A stretch of DNA of 64,000 nt from Amphichorda felina (taxonomy: Eukaryota > Ascomycota > Sordariomycetes > Hypocreales > Bionectriaceae): contig JAEMHR010000056.1 of the NCBI GenBank assembly GCA_016490725.1, positions 62,001-126,000 of the forward strand, written 5' to 3'. The position numbers were made by a program, and so were the translations under genes. Within the stretch, counting starts at the first letter, position 1; every line of letters begins with the position of its first letter. Below are positions 1-11,103 of the stretch, piece after piece. Under the pieces are notes generated by a model. That model did no database searches, was not told where the DNA came from, and was given only the letters and a program-made list of their open reading frames with translations.

Positions 1-453
1 CTGGCCAGGTGTGAGAAAGAGAGTTGGCGCAGTGGATGCTAGGGGTCTACGGGAGGTTTCAGCTGTATGATTTTGAAAAGACGAGGATGCATCGCCAGAG
101 CTACTTTCTTGTAGGTGAGGTCACTTCAATGTTCGGGGATGATTAAGTGCGGAGGCACCCGGATCGCTGCCGGAGTGGGGTTCGGACATCCGGAGCGGGG
201 AGACCATGACATATTACAATGTTCGCGGGCTTTTCTTACACCGTTACAGATTACGTGGGGACGTTTTGCGTATCACTTCTAGACGATAAGCCGAGTCGAT
301 CCATCTGTGAATGCTAATATAGCAGGACTATTCCGAAAAAGTGCTTGTTCGGGCATGACTGACTGACACAACCCCTCTTCGCGCCCAGGCCATCGTCACT
401 GTCAAAACAACTTGAATCTAGCATTGGATTGCATCCCCCACATCCTATTCAGC
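1..453. other. Intergenic, upstream of the dehydrogenase gene
   Basis: No convincing coding frame is present. It holds the promoter and 5' leader of the plus-strand gene starting at 454. A gene ending just outside the window cannot be excluded. Confidence 0.5.
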
Positions 454-1667
454 ATGTCGCCCAGTATCGTTCAAGGCAAGAAGTCCTACAGCATCGCGTC
501 CATCCCGGCCGACGGGATTGGTCCCGAGGTCATCGAGGCTGGCATCGAGGTCTTGAAGGCGCTCGCTGAGGCCCGCCAATCCTTCGAACTCCAGTTCACC
601 AACTACGACTGGAGTTCCGAGACTTACAAGAAGACAGGGAAGTATATCCCCGATGGCGGGCTGGAAGATCTCAAAAGGCACGATGCTATACTCTTTGGCG
701 CCGTGGGTGCCCCTGGTAAGCAAACAACCCCGAAGCATCGTAATATGGGCAAGCGCTCAGGACTCACACCAGAACATAGATGTCCCCGACCACATCTCCC
801 TCTGGGGTCTCCGGCTAGCCATCTGCCAGCCGTTCCAGCAGTACGCCAACGTGCGTCCCACGCGGGTCCTCCCAGGGACGCAGTCGCCGTTGCGCAACTG
901 CGGGGAGGGTGACCTCGACTGGGTCATCATCCGCGAGAATAGTGAGGGCGAGTACGCAGGTCAGGGCGGGCGGTCACACCGGGGCAAGGCGTGGGAGACG
1001 GCGACCGAGGTGTCCATCTTCACGCGTCACGGCATCCAACGGCTGATGCGCTTCGCCTTTGAGACTGCGCGGTCCCGACCACGCAAACTGCTGACCGTGG
1101 TCACCAAGAGCAACGCCCAGCGCAACGGCATGGTTCTCTGGGACGAGGTGGCCGCCGAAGTGGCCAGCGAGTTCCCAGACGTGACAGTGGATAAAATGCT
1201 GGTGGATGCGATGACGGCGAGAATGGTGCTCAAGCCTGAGACACTGGATACCATTGTCGCCACTAATTTAGTGAGTGGTGTCGCGGCCAAGCAATCTCAT
1301 TTCAGAATCTAATAACTTGGCGTAGCATGCGGATATTCTCTCCGACCTGGCAGCAGCACTGGCTGGGTCCATCGGAATTGCGCCCACAAGCAACCTCGAC
1401 CCGACGCGCGAGAATCCGTCCATGTTCGAGCCGATCCACGGGTCGGCGTTCGACATCACCGGCAAGGGCGTGGCCAACCCTGTAGCAACCTTCTGGACGG
1501 CGGCCGAGATGCTGGCATGGCTGGGGGAGGGCGAGGCCGCAGCGGCGCTGATGGAATCGGTGGAGAAGGTCTGCAGCAGCGGCGTAATAACGGCGGATCT
1601 GGGCGGCAAGGCGACGACCCAGGAGGTGACGGCGGCGGTAGTGGCTGACATTCGCTCCAAGGTCTGA
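454..1667 (+). CDS. Tartrate/D-malate dehydrogenase-like (isocitrate/isopropylmalate dehydrogenase family)
   Basis: Three exons fit: 454-715, 780-1270 and 1326-1667, encoding 364 residues, a normal length for the family. The first intron is GTAAG...ATAG and the second is GTGAGT...GTAG; both keep frame. The protein is a beta-decarboxylating dehydrogenase: residues 20-25 DGIGPE form the N-terminal family signature, PDHISLWGLRL follows the first intron, RENSEGEYAGQGG is the substrate-binding segment, and exon 3 carries DILSDLAAALAGSIG and FEPIHGSAFDITGKG, the metal and NAD-binding region. PDHISLWGLRL resembles bacterial TtuC/DmlA tartrate and D-malate dehydrogenases more than leucine-pathway LeuB, so NAD-dependent oxidation of tartrate or D-malate is the likely reaction. 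No mitochondrial presequence is evident. The start at 454 is preferred over the in-frame ATG at 412 because the family N terminus begins near SYSIASIPADG. The exact substrate is an inference. Confidence 0.88.
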
Positions 1668-3059
1668 GTGATGGGGGCAGATTAGGCGCGTACGTACGAG
1701 TATTCGTCAAGGATCGACACTTCGAGTACAACTATCCGTAGGAACGAATGCGATCGAGGATCCGAGCACGGAGCCAGCCGTGTGCGGAGGAGCTGCTAAT
1801 GCACGACTATACCTTACGGGTAGGTAGGTGCCTGCTTTCGTGCGTAGCTAGGATAATACTGAAGCCCAGGATGAGCAGAAATATCTCGTTTGCAGCCAAG
1901 TGCCTGAATGATGACGTGAGGCGCCAACCCGTCGAAGTTTGAACTGTCGGGTGGCGGCGACGGTGTGTTTGGTTCCTGGATCCGAACAGCACGCGTAGCC
2001 GAAAACGGATTTATCTTCACTCCCGTCCTCAAGACTGGCTGGACAAGGATCGTCGTTACCCGGATTCCGGAAGGCAAGGGATCAAATCGCCAATGGCCAT
2101 TAGAATCGAAACAACACCGCTGTGCGCAGCGCATCCTGAATCGGGATCGACCATTGAGGAGCAAGGAGAGCTCTCCGTGCATTGAGAAATCGGAGACTTC
2201 GGCCTGGTTGGGGGATGACATTTCAATCCATGGATGCCCTGGTCAGGTGGTGGGCTCCCGCCCCTCCCCCAGGGAGTCCAGGACCGTCCAGGCTTACGAG
2301 CACCAGGGCTGTCCAGTGACGAGACCACTGAGTGTCCAGGGCTGGAAGCGCCCCTCCCATTAGGGCCCATGACGTCCCACAGGGCCTGCAGTGGCTCGGG
2401 AGGGCCCCGTGTTCGGGTATTACGTGCCCCGTGTTAGTGGAGTCCATTGCGTTGCCCACCATTGCCCAGCCTCTGAAATCAGGCTTTGAAGCGCCGCGAC
2501 TCTGCATCCATCGTCCCTGTTTCTTTTTCTGCTTCCCATCCATGGGCGCTCCTTCCCATGTCTCATCACCACCACCACCACCACCATTCCCATCGCCGAA
2601 TGCGGGGGGATTGTTGTGTCTCTTGTCTGGCGAGTTGATTGTCGAGACAAAACTTGCCACAGCGCGTCGCTGTCATATCATCTTATCGCCCTTGCTTTAT
2701 GCTATTTCTGGTGTGTTCATGATACATGCATCCCAGTAGACCCTGGGTGATCGACGTGACAACGCACCACCTCCCAGTTCCAGCACCCGCTGTACTGTGT
2801 CATTGCCAACAGTCAACGACAACTGCTTTGTTGCAGCCGCCGACACAAAACAATCCTCAACTCTTGACCAACAGCCAATTCTGTTGCTCCGCCTGTGCAG
2901 TCTCGTCGGCATCACCTCGCCCGATTCTTGCCCTGATTTCGGAATCTTTTGCGCCTTTAGACTCGCCATCCCATCCAGCATCTCTCCACCGTCGCAGATC
3001 CAACTATACACGATAGCACATGGCTCGCCATTGTTGCTAACTCCATCCTCGACGTCACG
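1668..3059. other. Intergenic region between dehydrogenase and GH76 gene
   Basis: About 1.4 kb with no frame I can tie to a protein family. It contains an ACC trinucleotide microsatellite near 2566-2586 and the promoter and leader of the GH76 gene. A short upstream ORF lies at 3020-3040. Frames within 2000-2700 look like chance frames because they have no recognisable domain or conserved intron arrangement. Confidence 0.5.
2566..2586. repeat. (ACC)n microsatellite
   Basis: About seven uninterrupted ACC/CAC triplets lie in noncoding sequence upstream of the GH76 gene. Confidence 0.85.
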
Positions 3060-5102
3060 ATGCGCCCCAAAGCAGGGCCGTCGGGCTCCGGCTGGCGGCT
3101 GGCGGCTTTGCTGCTAGCCGTCATCTCTGCTAGAATTACCATGGCATACGATCTAGATCCAGACTCGAAAGGTACGCACCCACCCCACCGTGCAGCCTAC
3201 CGTACCATCTCCGGTGCAGCGCAATGAGGACCCAGGGCTAACTCCCGCCAGACTCCATAAAAAGCATCGCAAAGGACTTGGCTGAGGATATGCTCACCTA
3301 CTACCACGGTGACGAGCCTGGACATATACCAGGCGTGCTGCCTGAACCGCCATACTACTGTAAGTCCCATCAATCCCGGCCCGTTTCCGGATGCTGTGTA
3401 CCTCGTTTGGCGAGACTTGGGCCTGACCATCATCCCAGGGTGGCTAGGAGGTGCCTTGATGGGCACCCTCATCGAGTACTGGTACTACACCGGGGACGAC
3501 ACGTATGTCGACCTCACCAAGCAAGGTCTCTTATTCCAGGTTGGCGACCACGATGACTATATGCCGAAGAACCAGACCCTCACCGAGGGAAACGACGACC
3601 AGGGCTTCTGGGGCCTCGCCGTCATGTCCGCCGCCGAGTACAACTTCCCGCATCCCAAGGAAGATGAGCCCTCGTGGCTCGCCCTCGCCCAGGCTGTCTT
3701 CAACACTCAGGCCTCTCGTTGGGATATGGAGAACTGCAACGGCGGCCTGCGGTGGCAGATTTTCAACTGGAACAAGGGCTGGGACTACAAGAACTCGATT
3801 TCGCAGGGCACATTTTTCGCCCTTGCCGCTCGCCTAGCTCTCTTTACCGGAAACGAGACGTACGGCCATTGGGCCGCCAAGACATGGGACTGGATGACGG
3901 GGGTTGGGTTCATCGATGAGCATTGGTACGTCTACGACGGCGCCCATATTCCCAACAACTGCACCAAGCTTGTCCCTTGGCAGTTCACCTACAACGCGGG
4001 CACCTTCATTCATGGAGCCGCTGCCATGTACAACTTCACCGAGGACCAGGAATGGAAAGACAGGCTGGATGGGCTTCTCAAAGGTGCAAAGGTCTTTTTT
4101 ACAGGTCCCAAAAAGGACATCATGGAGGAGGTGGCCTGCGAGCCTGTAGACCGCTGCAACATCGATCAGCAGTCCTTCAAGGCGTACCTCAGCCGTTGGC
4201 TTGCAGCCACCACCCAGTGGGTACCCGAGACGTCCGACATAATCATGCCCTGGCTCCGAGCTTCGGCAATAGCCGCGACCAACCAATGCGTTGGTGGGGA
4301 CAACAAACGAATGTGTGGCATGAAATGGAGCAAGGAAAAATACGATGGGACGACCGGCGTCGGGCAGCAGATGGCGGCACTTGAGGTGACGCTCTCGTGC
4401 ATGATCAAGGATCGAGGTCCTATCTTGACCTCCGACACGGGAGGAGAAAGCAAAGGCGACCCGAATGCCGGCAGTGATGACATTGGGAGGGAGCGTCCTG
4501 AGGGAGAGATTGTGTTTGCTCCCATATCGACAGGCGAGCGTGCTGCCGCCGGCATTCTTACAGCATTGGTTATCGGGCTCCTGGTGGCGGGTATATTTTG
4601 GCTATTCGTGGACGAGACCTCGGACAAGAGCCCCCTTGGGCAGATGAAAGATTTCAAGTTTGGCGTGGCGGCAGTTGCTGCGGTTCCTGCTGCAGGGGCT
4701 GCGGCCGTGCTTCGGAAGAGGAACACGCAAGAGGTGAACGAGAAGGGCGATGCGAACCAAGTTTCGTCCGCCAGCCCCGAGGGTAGCTTGTCCGAGCAGG
4801 TCAATGCTCCCCCAGCAGCCGCGATGCGTGTATCCAGGGTGGAGAACAGAACGGAGCGACATTCGCGGAGGGCGTCAAATATGCCCCTGGGATGGCCCAA
4901 CAATGCGTCCATACGGTCGAGCGTGGTGGAGTCGGGCAGTGAACGGTCGCCATCGAACCAAGGCCATAGCTCTGTCTCTGCCCAAGCCTCTGAGGATGGC
5001 AATGCGGATCTCGCCTTGGCTTCAACACTTGCACAGCCACGGCCGCCTCAGCCGTCTCACCGAGCAGACGACGAAAGCGGCCCCGCTCCGCCACGCGAAT
5101 GA
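3060..5102 (+). CDS. GH76 family mannan endo-1,6-alpha-mannosidase (Dfg5/Dcw1-like), membrane anchored
   Basis: Three exons: 3060-3171, 3252-3359 and 3439-5102, giving 627 residues. Introns are GTACGC...CCAG and GTAAGT...CCAG; the joins give SKDSIKSIAKDL and PPYYWWLGGALMG in frame. Residues 1-28 form a signal peptide with a hydrophobic core. The (alpha/alpha) barrel of family 76 covers roughly residues 40-400, with the catalytic Asp pair at D126-D127 in EGNDDQGFWG, plus GGLRWQIF and several N-glycosylation sequons. Family members act on the outside of the plasma membrane, where they cross-link GPI proteins to wall glucan. After a linker, residues 445-463 are a transmembrane helix followed by a 160-residue serine-rich, charged tail, so this protein is membrane anchored by a helix instead of a GPI signal. 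A 6-codon upstream ORF (3020-3040) precedes the start. Family and fold are certain; the precise acceptor is not. Confidence 0.92.
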
Positions 5103-5580
5103 GACAAGCACATGGGTTGGTTTGGAATTGAAGTAGTTGGATATTGGGGGGCATGGAATGGATAGAATTGCTTCGATGCATTGTTTTCATTGGTGGCGTC
5201 TACGAGTACTGGGACTGGCGCTTGGGCACTCTTATCAAGAATGGGCGGTTTTTTTTTTTTTGGAGACTATGATGCTCCCCTCTCAGTTACGATGCGAAGG
5301 AAAGGGGGGGTTTTGTGTCTGGCATAGTTTCGAGCGCTCCATATAGACTTATACGACGAGTACCTAATTCTTATCACCGTTACGAATACCACACGGTAGT
5401 GCTAGTCATGGTCCTTGGTAAGTTCCCCCGTGTCTGGTCTGGTTTGTAGTCGAGCAGTTTACAGTCACTTGTTGGTTCGCACTGGAGCAATGATTTCGTC
5501 CAAGCATCCACGATCTGATTTCAACTAGGTGTTTCTCGCTATTTACGTGTACCAAGAAGGCCGATGGTTTCTCTCACCCT
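5103..5580. other. Convergent intergenic region
   Basis: The 3' ends of the GH76 gene (+) and the NmrA-like gene (-) face each other here. It includes a T tract at about 5249-5261. No coding sequence recognised; it probably holds both 3' UTRs. Confidence 0.55.
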
Positions 5581-6507
5581 TTATGCCGACTTAAGGTACG
5601 TCGCCTTCACAGCCTCCTTCTCCCTCTCCAAGAACTTATCAAAGCTACTCAGGGGGAAGTTCCAGGCCTTGAACTCGTCCATGTCGATGAACTTAGCCAT
5701 AGACCTCATAGCCAGCTGGCCGCTGACAAAGGGGTTGGTGGCCTTCTGCGCATCAATCTCCGCCTCCGCCATGGGCACCATCTGCAGGTCCCGCCCCGTC
5801 GCGCCGGCGAGCTTGGACACAATGTCGCCGACCGTGAGCAGCTCGTCGGCGTAGCTCAGCGTCACGCCGTGGAAGCGCGGCGGGTCGAGCAGCGCGGCGG
5901 CCGAGACGGCCCCGATGGTGGCGGTGTCGACCAGGGGCAGCACCACGCCGTGCCGCAGCGCCGTGGTCCACCGCCCCGTGTCGGCGAGCCCGGGGACCTG
6001 CATTCTGGCGAACGGGTCGACGTAGTTGGCCATGAAGTTGCCCGGGCGCAGGACGGTGTGCGTGGGCAGGGCGGACGAGCGCACCGCGCGCTCAATGTCC
6101 GCCTTGGAGGACAGCAGGGCGGCGAGCATGCCGCCCTTGTCGAAGAAGTCGAACTCGTCGGTGCGGTCGATGCCTATGCCGCTCGAGTAGACGACGTGGG
6201 CGGCCCCGGCGGCGGCGGCGGTGCGCATGATGAGGGTGGCCTGGCGCAGGTTGGCGCCCATGTCGGTGAAGTCGGGCATGAAGTTGAGGAAGACGGCCTG
6301 GGTGCCGGCGAGGGCGGCGGCGAGTGCCTCGGCGTTGTCGAAGTCGCCGTGCCAGAGCTTGACGCCCAGGGAGGCGAGGGCCTTGGCCTGGGGGGTGGAC
6401 GGGTCGCGGGCGAGGGCGTGGACGGTGGCCCCGGTGGTGAGCAGGTGGCGGGCGACGGCGCCGCCCTGGGTGCCAGTTGCGCCGCAGACGAAGATGGTGG
6501 GGGACAT
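5581..6507 (-). CDS. NmrA-like NAD(P)-binding protein
   Basis: A single exon of 308 residues, counted from the Met at 6505-6507. An in-frame upstream start at 6567 would add 20 residues, but the Rossmann fold begins immediately after MSPTIFVCGATGTQGG, so the shorter form is chosen. GATGTQGG is the glycine-rich dinucleotide motif of atypical short-chain dehydrogenases of the NmrA/HSCARG group. A beta-alpha pattern follows with DFDNAEAL, VVYSSGIG and VLRPGNFMANY at the positions expected for this family. The Tyr-x3-Lys catalytic pair of classical SDRs is not seen, which is usual in NmrA-type redox sensors and isoflavone-reductase-like enzymes. NmrA proteins bind NAD(P) and can control GATA regulators; whether this one is a sensor or a reductase cannot be decided. 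It is divergently arranged with a Zn2Cys6 gene 394 bp away. Confidence 0.88.
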   Translation of the reverse strand: MSPTIFVCGATGTQGGAVARHLLTTGATVHALARDPSTPQAKALASLGVKLWHGDFDNAEALAAALAGTQAVFLNFMPDFTDMGANLRQATLIMRTAAAAGAAHVVYSSGIGIDRTDEFDFFDKGGMLAALLSSKADIERAVRSSALPTHTVLRPGNFMANYVDPFARMQVPGLADTGRWTTALRHGVVLPLVDTATIGAVSAAALLDPPRFHGVTLSYADELLTVGDIVSKLAGATGRDLQMVPMAEAEIDAQKATNPFVSGQLAMRSMAKFIDMDEFKAWNFPLSSFDKFLEREKEAVKATYLKSA

Positions 6508-6900
6508 GTTGAGGTGCGTGAGTGAAGGTGGGTAATGTAAGTCTGGATGTAGAGCAGAGGTGTTCAAGTGAAGATAGAGTCCGAGTTCGAGTCCTTGGGT
6601 ATGGAATACAACCCAAGATGCACTTTTATAACCATCTCTAGACTACAGAAGGCGATATCCAGCCCAGATCGGAGTTCCGTCGTGGCCCGCCGACTCGTCC
6701 GTTGCGCAGTTTCCAGCTCCGCCATCCACGGCGTTCCCACCCCGGGCGGAGTTCCGCCTTGCCCCACTTTTCCCGATGTCAGCTTCAGGAGCTCAAGAGC
6801 TCAGGAGCATCGTCCATCTCACACCCTCGCCAGACCCCATCGTTCATCGTGATCCTCACCAAGTCTCCCCATACTCGCATCGCATCATCATCACTTCCCT
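6508..6900. promoter_or_regulatory. Shared divergent promoter (NmrA-like / Zn2Cys6 regulator)
   Basis: A 393-bp space separates two divergently transcribed start codons, so both promoters must lie here. I could not assign a specific operator or TATA element. Confidence 0.6.
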
Positions 6901-8312
6901 ATGCTGGCACTCAACTCCCCTCCCTCCATGTCGCTGACCTCGCGGGAACGTCACAACCCACCACCACGGCAGAGGTCCTGCGCCGCGTGCATCAAGGCTA
7001 AGCGCAGATGCGACGCCGGATTTCCGTCGTGCATACGGTGCTCGCAGCGGGGGATCCCATGTGAGCTGCCGGTCCGGAGGGGCCGCCGGGCCATGCAGGG
7101 AGGCCCCTCGTCTGCTCCAACCCCGTCCTCGACGACGATGCCAGACCTGCCCGACCTATTCTCCTCGGCTGCGTCGCCTATTCCCATGGACCCCTCATGT
7201 GCCTCGCCCGAGGACAACCTTTTTACCCCCTCGGGCCCTGCCCTTCCCAGCGTTGGGCTCCCCGACCTTGCACAAGAACCAGCCGATCCACAGTTCAACT
7301 TCTTCATGCAGTCCCTGGACGAGCCGGCCTTGGAGCTCATCCACCAAGCCTCGACAATGGCAGCGCCCACAACCAAGAATTTCGAATACGCACCGGAAGT
7401 CCCCATACGGAGACTGCAGTATGCCATCGAACAGATCAAGAAGGTGCCTTCGATGATGGTGCTGGAGACCCAGACGCCCTGGAGTCACCCCAAGCTCTAC
7501 GAGGATGAGATGCCTCGATCTATGCAGGGTAAACATGCCCTCGCCTAGGATCATGCTGTGCAACATAGCTATGCAACATACCACGCAGCTAACCCGGACC
7601 AGACGCCCATGCCTGCTGCGCACTGTACATGTCCAAGAACCGGTGCAACGCCCCCGTTGTGCTGCGCAGCATCCATGCGCGCACCAACGAGCTCATGGCC
7701 CAGGCCGAGCCCACGACGCCCCTCGAGAGCCTCGCCCGCACACAGGCACTCCTCTTGTACCACATCATCCGCGTCTTTGACGGCGACATTGCGGCCCGGG
7801 CGTCGGCAGAGCGCACGCAGTCGGCGCTCGAGGACTCGGCCATGGCGCTCCTGGCGCACGTCAGCTTCGACGTCGACGCCCAGCACCCGCCGTCGACGGA
7901 GCTCCCGCTGCACCCGCTGGCGGCCACGCGGGCCTTCTGGCGCGACTGGGTCTTCCACGAGTCCGGGAGGCGCACCCTCATCTTCACCTTCTTCCTGCTG
8001 CAGGCGCACCGCGTCCTGTCCGGCCAGCGCGTCTCGTCGTGCGACGGGCGCCTGGGCATGTGCCACTCCTTCACGCTGTCGGCGCCGCTGTGGCACGCGC
8101 GCTCGCCTGTCGAGTTTGCGCGTGCCTGGGGGGAGACGGGCCACCTGGTCGTGGTCAATGGGACGCTCGGGAGAGTGATGGGCGAGGCGAGGGCGCATCA
8201 TGTTGACCTGTTTGGCAAGATCGTCTTGACGTCTATCATGGGGGTTGATGAGGCCGAGGGGTGGTTTGCCTCGCGAGGGGGCTCACTATGGGGGATCGTG
8301 GGGGGTTCATAA
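6901..8312 (+). CDS. Zn2Cys6 binuclear-cluster transcription factor
   Basis: Two exons, 6901-7528 and 7603-8312, encode 445 residues. The intron is GTAAAC...CCAG; joining gives RSMQDAHACCALYMSKNR in frame. The N terminus carries the cluster CX2CX6CX6CX2CX6C at Cys 27, 30, 37, 44, 47 and 54, with basic residues KAKRR between the second and third Cys. Residues 60-150 are Pro/Ser rich and probably disordered. The C-terminal part (SMQDAHACCALY, then VLRSIHARTNELM) matches a group of fungal C6 regulators that lack the classical full-length middle homology region. Such proteins bind CGG-type half sites in the nucleus and often act on nearby genes. An upstream Met at codon 10 could also be used. It faces the NmrA-like gene, which is a candidate target by position only. 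Confidence 0.9.
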
Positions 8313-8677
8313 TATCAGTCTCTACCTGCTCATTGAATTCCATTTCTTCAGAACTGTCTTTGATTAGCAATAAAGTTCATGTTTACGAACTAACTCGTTG
8401 TTTTGACTTTGAAGGCTTCAAATTGGAACCGATTTGACGGCCGGTTATAGGGTAACTCACCGTCCAGAATCTTATTCGGCAGGATTTCGTACAACGCCAT
8501 CAAGGGATCCTTGGCGTAATCCTGAGCCAAGAAACTCGGGCCCCTCAACTTTGAACTGCGTTCCAACCTCGTTTCCTTTCACCACTCCTCCACAAAAACC
8601 CGCAACCCAGCGGCGTCCGACGCTCGATGCCCTGCCTAATTGCCAGCGACTGATTCGTAGGGCGCGACACGGGCACC
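8313..8677. other. Intergenic, promoter of the phosphodiesterase gene
   Basis: A 365-bp spacer holding the 3' end of the C6 regulator and the promoter of the next plus-strand gene. No other feature recognised. Confidence 0.5.
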
Positions 8678-11103
8678 ATGTCTGCCCACCAACTCGACAC
8701 CCGCGTCCCCCGTGACGATGGCGATAACGGATCGCTGCTGTCGCCCCTCGGCTACGACGACGACGCCTCCTCCGTCCACAGCCGAAGCGAGCAGGACACA
8801 GACAGCGACGACGACCAGCTGCAGCTGCGCGCTAGGAACAGTCGCGAGCTGCGCGCCCGCGACAGGCTGGTGCTGATGGAGGAGGAGGAGCTGGAGGGGC
8901 TCGTCACCGACTCGCGCCGCAGGCAGCAGCGCCAGCGCCGGGGCTCCGCCCTCGCCGTCCCCAACCCGCTGCGGATGCTCAAGCGCAGGGGCAGCAACTC
9001 GTCCATGGCCTCGGCCGCCAGCTCCACCGAGGACCTGGTCGACGAGAAGCGCAGGTCCCGCCGCGCCCGCCGCCAGCAGAAGAGGGAGAGGCTCCTCGAG
9101 GACGCCCAGCACGGCGAGGACGGCGAGCTGATGTACGAGATGGAGGAGGGAGGGATGAAGGAGGGCTCTTCGACTGGCGAGAGCAGCGACCGCGATGATA
9201 GCGACGAGGTGGACCGCAGGCAGCTCGGGATGATGGCCGACGCAAAGGCCCAGAGAGGCCGCACGTGGCGCCGATGGATCCTCATCCACAGCCTCATCGC
9301 CATCGGGTTTGCCATACTGGTGCTCATGGCGTGGAAGCTGTCCAAGAGCAGGAAGGGCCCACCCACCCCGAAGCAGGACTATGTCAGCAACGGCACGGCC
9401 TTGTTCGCGCCCACGACCATCATCATCAGCCTCGATGGCTTCCGCGCCGACTTCCTCCAGCGAGACATCACGCCACGCCTCAATGCCCTCATCCAGGATG
9501 GCGTGTCCCCAAAGTTCATGCGCCCGTCTTTCCCCTCCGTCACCTTTCCCAACCACTATACCTTGGCCACGGGCCTGTACCCGGAGAGCCACGGAGTGGT
9601 GGGGAACACCTTCTGGGACCCCGAGCTCAAAGCCGACTTTCACTACCAGGATCCGGATCGGAGTCTCCACCCAAAGTGGTGGGGTGGCGAGCCGTTCTGG
9701 GTCACGGCGGAGAACCAAGGAATCAGGACCGCAGTCCACATGTGGCCCGGGAGCGAGGCACATGTTCTTCATGTCGAACCAGCCTTCGTCGACAAGTTCA
9801 ACGGCAAGGAGGCTCTCGACAAAAAGGTGTCGCGGATCCTGGGGCTCCTTGACAAGCCAGGCAAGGAGGATAAGGGTGCAGCACCCGGCGAGATGAGGCC
9901 GCAGGTGATTGCCGCCTACGTCCCCAACGTGGATGCCGATGGGCACAAGTATGGCCCAAACAGCACAGAGATCCGGTCTACCATTCAAAACGCCGACAAT
10001 TTTGTGGACCGGATTTTCCAGGGACTGGAGCAGCGCAATCTCACAGACATTGTCAACATCATGGTCGTGTCTGATCACGGCATGGCGACGACTGACACGT
10101 CCCGTCTGATCCAGCTGGAGGATCTCATTGACACATCCAAGATTGAGCACATCGACGGCTGGCCCCTGTATGGCCTGCGGCCCTACAAGTCTGAGGACCT
10201 GCGCCCCCTCTACGATCAGTTGGCCAAGAAGGCCAAGTCGAACCCGAATTACGAAGTCTATCTCCGTGACGAGAACATGCCCGACAGATATCACTTCTCC
10301 AAGAACGACCGCATCGCTCCGCTGTGGATCGTGCCCAAGACGGGGTGGGCCATCGTCACCAAGGACGAGTTCGACGTGGCCAAGGCCAGAGCGGACGGGA
10401 CTGTGTACCACCCCCGTGGGCTGCACGGCTATGACCACGAGCACCCGCTCATGCGAGCCATCTTCATCGCTCGGGGCCCTGCGTTCGCTCACCCCGCCAA
10501 CAGCGAGATTGAAGTCTTCCGTAAGTCTGACCTGTTACACCCCCATTCTTAAAAAAAACCCCAAAAAAACAACAACAAAAAAACATGTATGCCATGCTCA
10601 CACGCCTACCCTTCGCAGAGAATATAGAGGTGTACAACATGCTGTGTGACTCTGTCGGCATCGAGCCCAAACCCAACAACGGCACCCTGCGGCTGCCCCT
10701 GAAACCCATTGGGGTCCACAAGCCCGGGGACATGCCTGAGCCTCCCGCAGACCCTGAGCCTCCCACAGACCCCGAGCCTCCTGCAGACCCCGAGCCAGAG
10801 CCTCAGCGTCCTGCGGTCCCCAGCGCCCCCAATCCGCAGAGGCCCACGGCTCCTGGCAAGGCCGACGGTGAGGCGTCGTCATCTGCAGAGCAGCCCCCGA
10901 AGAAGACGCAGCAGGCACCAAAGCCTGAGCCCCCAAAGCCTGAACCCCCAAAGCCTGAGCCTACAAGCGAAAAACCGCCCGCCTCCGATGGACACGATGG
11001 CGACGGCGATGACGAGGGATCCGAGGGTGGCCTCAAGGACTTATGGGATTGGTTTACCCACAAAGTAGACAAGGTGTGGGATGCAATCACCGGTTCTGGC
11101 TGA
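8678..11103 (+). CDS. Type I phosphodiesterase/nucleotide pyrophosphatase, type II membrane protein
   Basis: Two exons, 8678-10520 and 10619-11103, encode 775 residues. The intron (GTAAGT...GCAG) is A-rich, and splicing gives EIEVFQNIEVYNMLCDSVG in frame. Residues 1-198 are a charged, disordered cytosolic region; 199-219 (ILIHSLIAIGFAILVLMAW) is a single membrane anchor; the catalytic domain spans about 245-650. It shows TTIIISLDGFRADF with the first metal-binding Asp, the nucleophile Thr in SVTFPNHYTLATGLYPESHG, VPNVDADGHKYGPNS and VVSDHGMATT, the metal-ligand motifs of the alkaline-phosphatase superfamily NPP group. The product resembles yeast Npp1/Npp2, which hydrolyse extracellular nucleotides for phosphate scavenging. 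The C-terminal 110 residues are Pro/Glu rich with PEPPADPEPP and PKPEPPKPEPP repeats, ending in an amphipathic LWDWFTHKVDKVWD helix. Confidence 0.92.
10735..10968 (+). repeat. In-frame Pro-Glu-Pro repeats in the NPP C-terminal tail
   Basis: Degenerate tandem units coding PEPPADPEPPTDPEPP and, after a spacer, PKPEPPKPEPPKPEP. They are low-complexity coding repeats that probably make a stiff linker. Confidence 0.8.

Noticed and set aside
2332..2739. Frame with a proline run near the ACC microsatellite
   Set aside because: The proline run is only the microsatellite in translation; flanking residues show no domain.
5869..6525. 218-codon plus-strand frame opposite the NmrA-like gene
   Set aside because: It is the complement of a GC-rich coding exon; its glycine-rich, low-complexity translation is typical of a shadow frame.
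8636..10492. 618-codon minus-strand frame opposite the phosphodiesterase gene
   Set aside because: The plus strand carries a complete catalytic domain with known motifs; the antisense frame has none and follows codon-bias mirroring.
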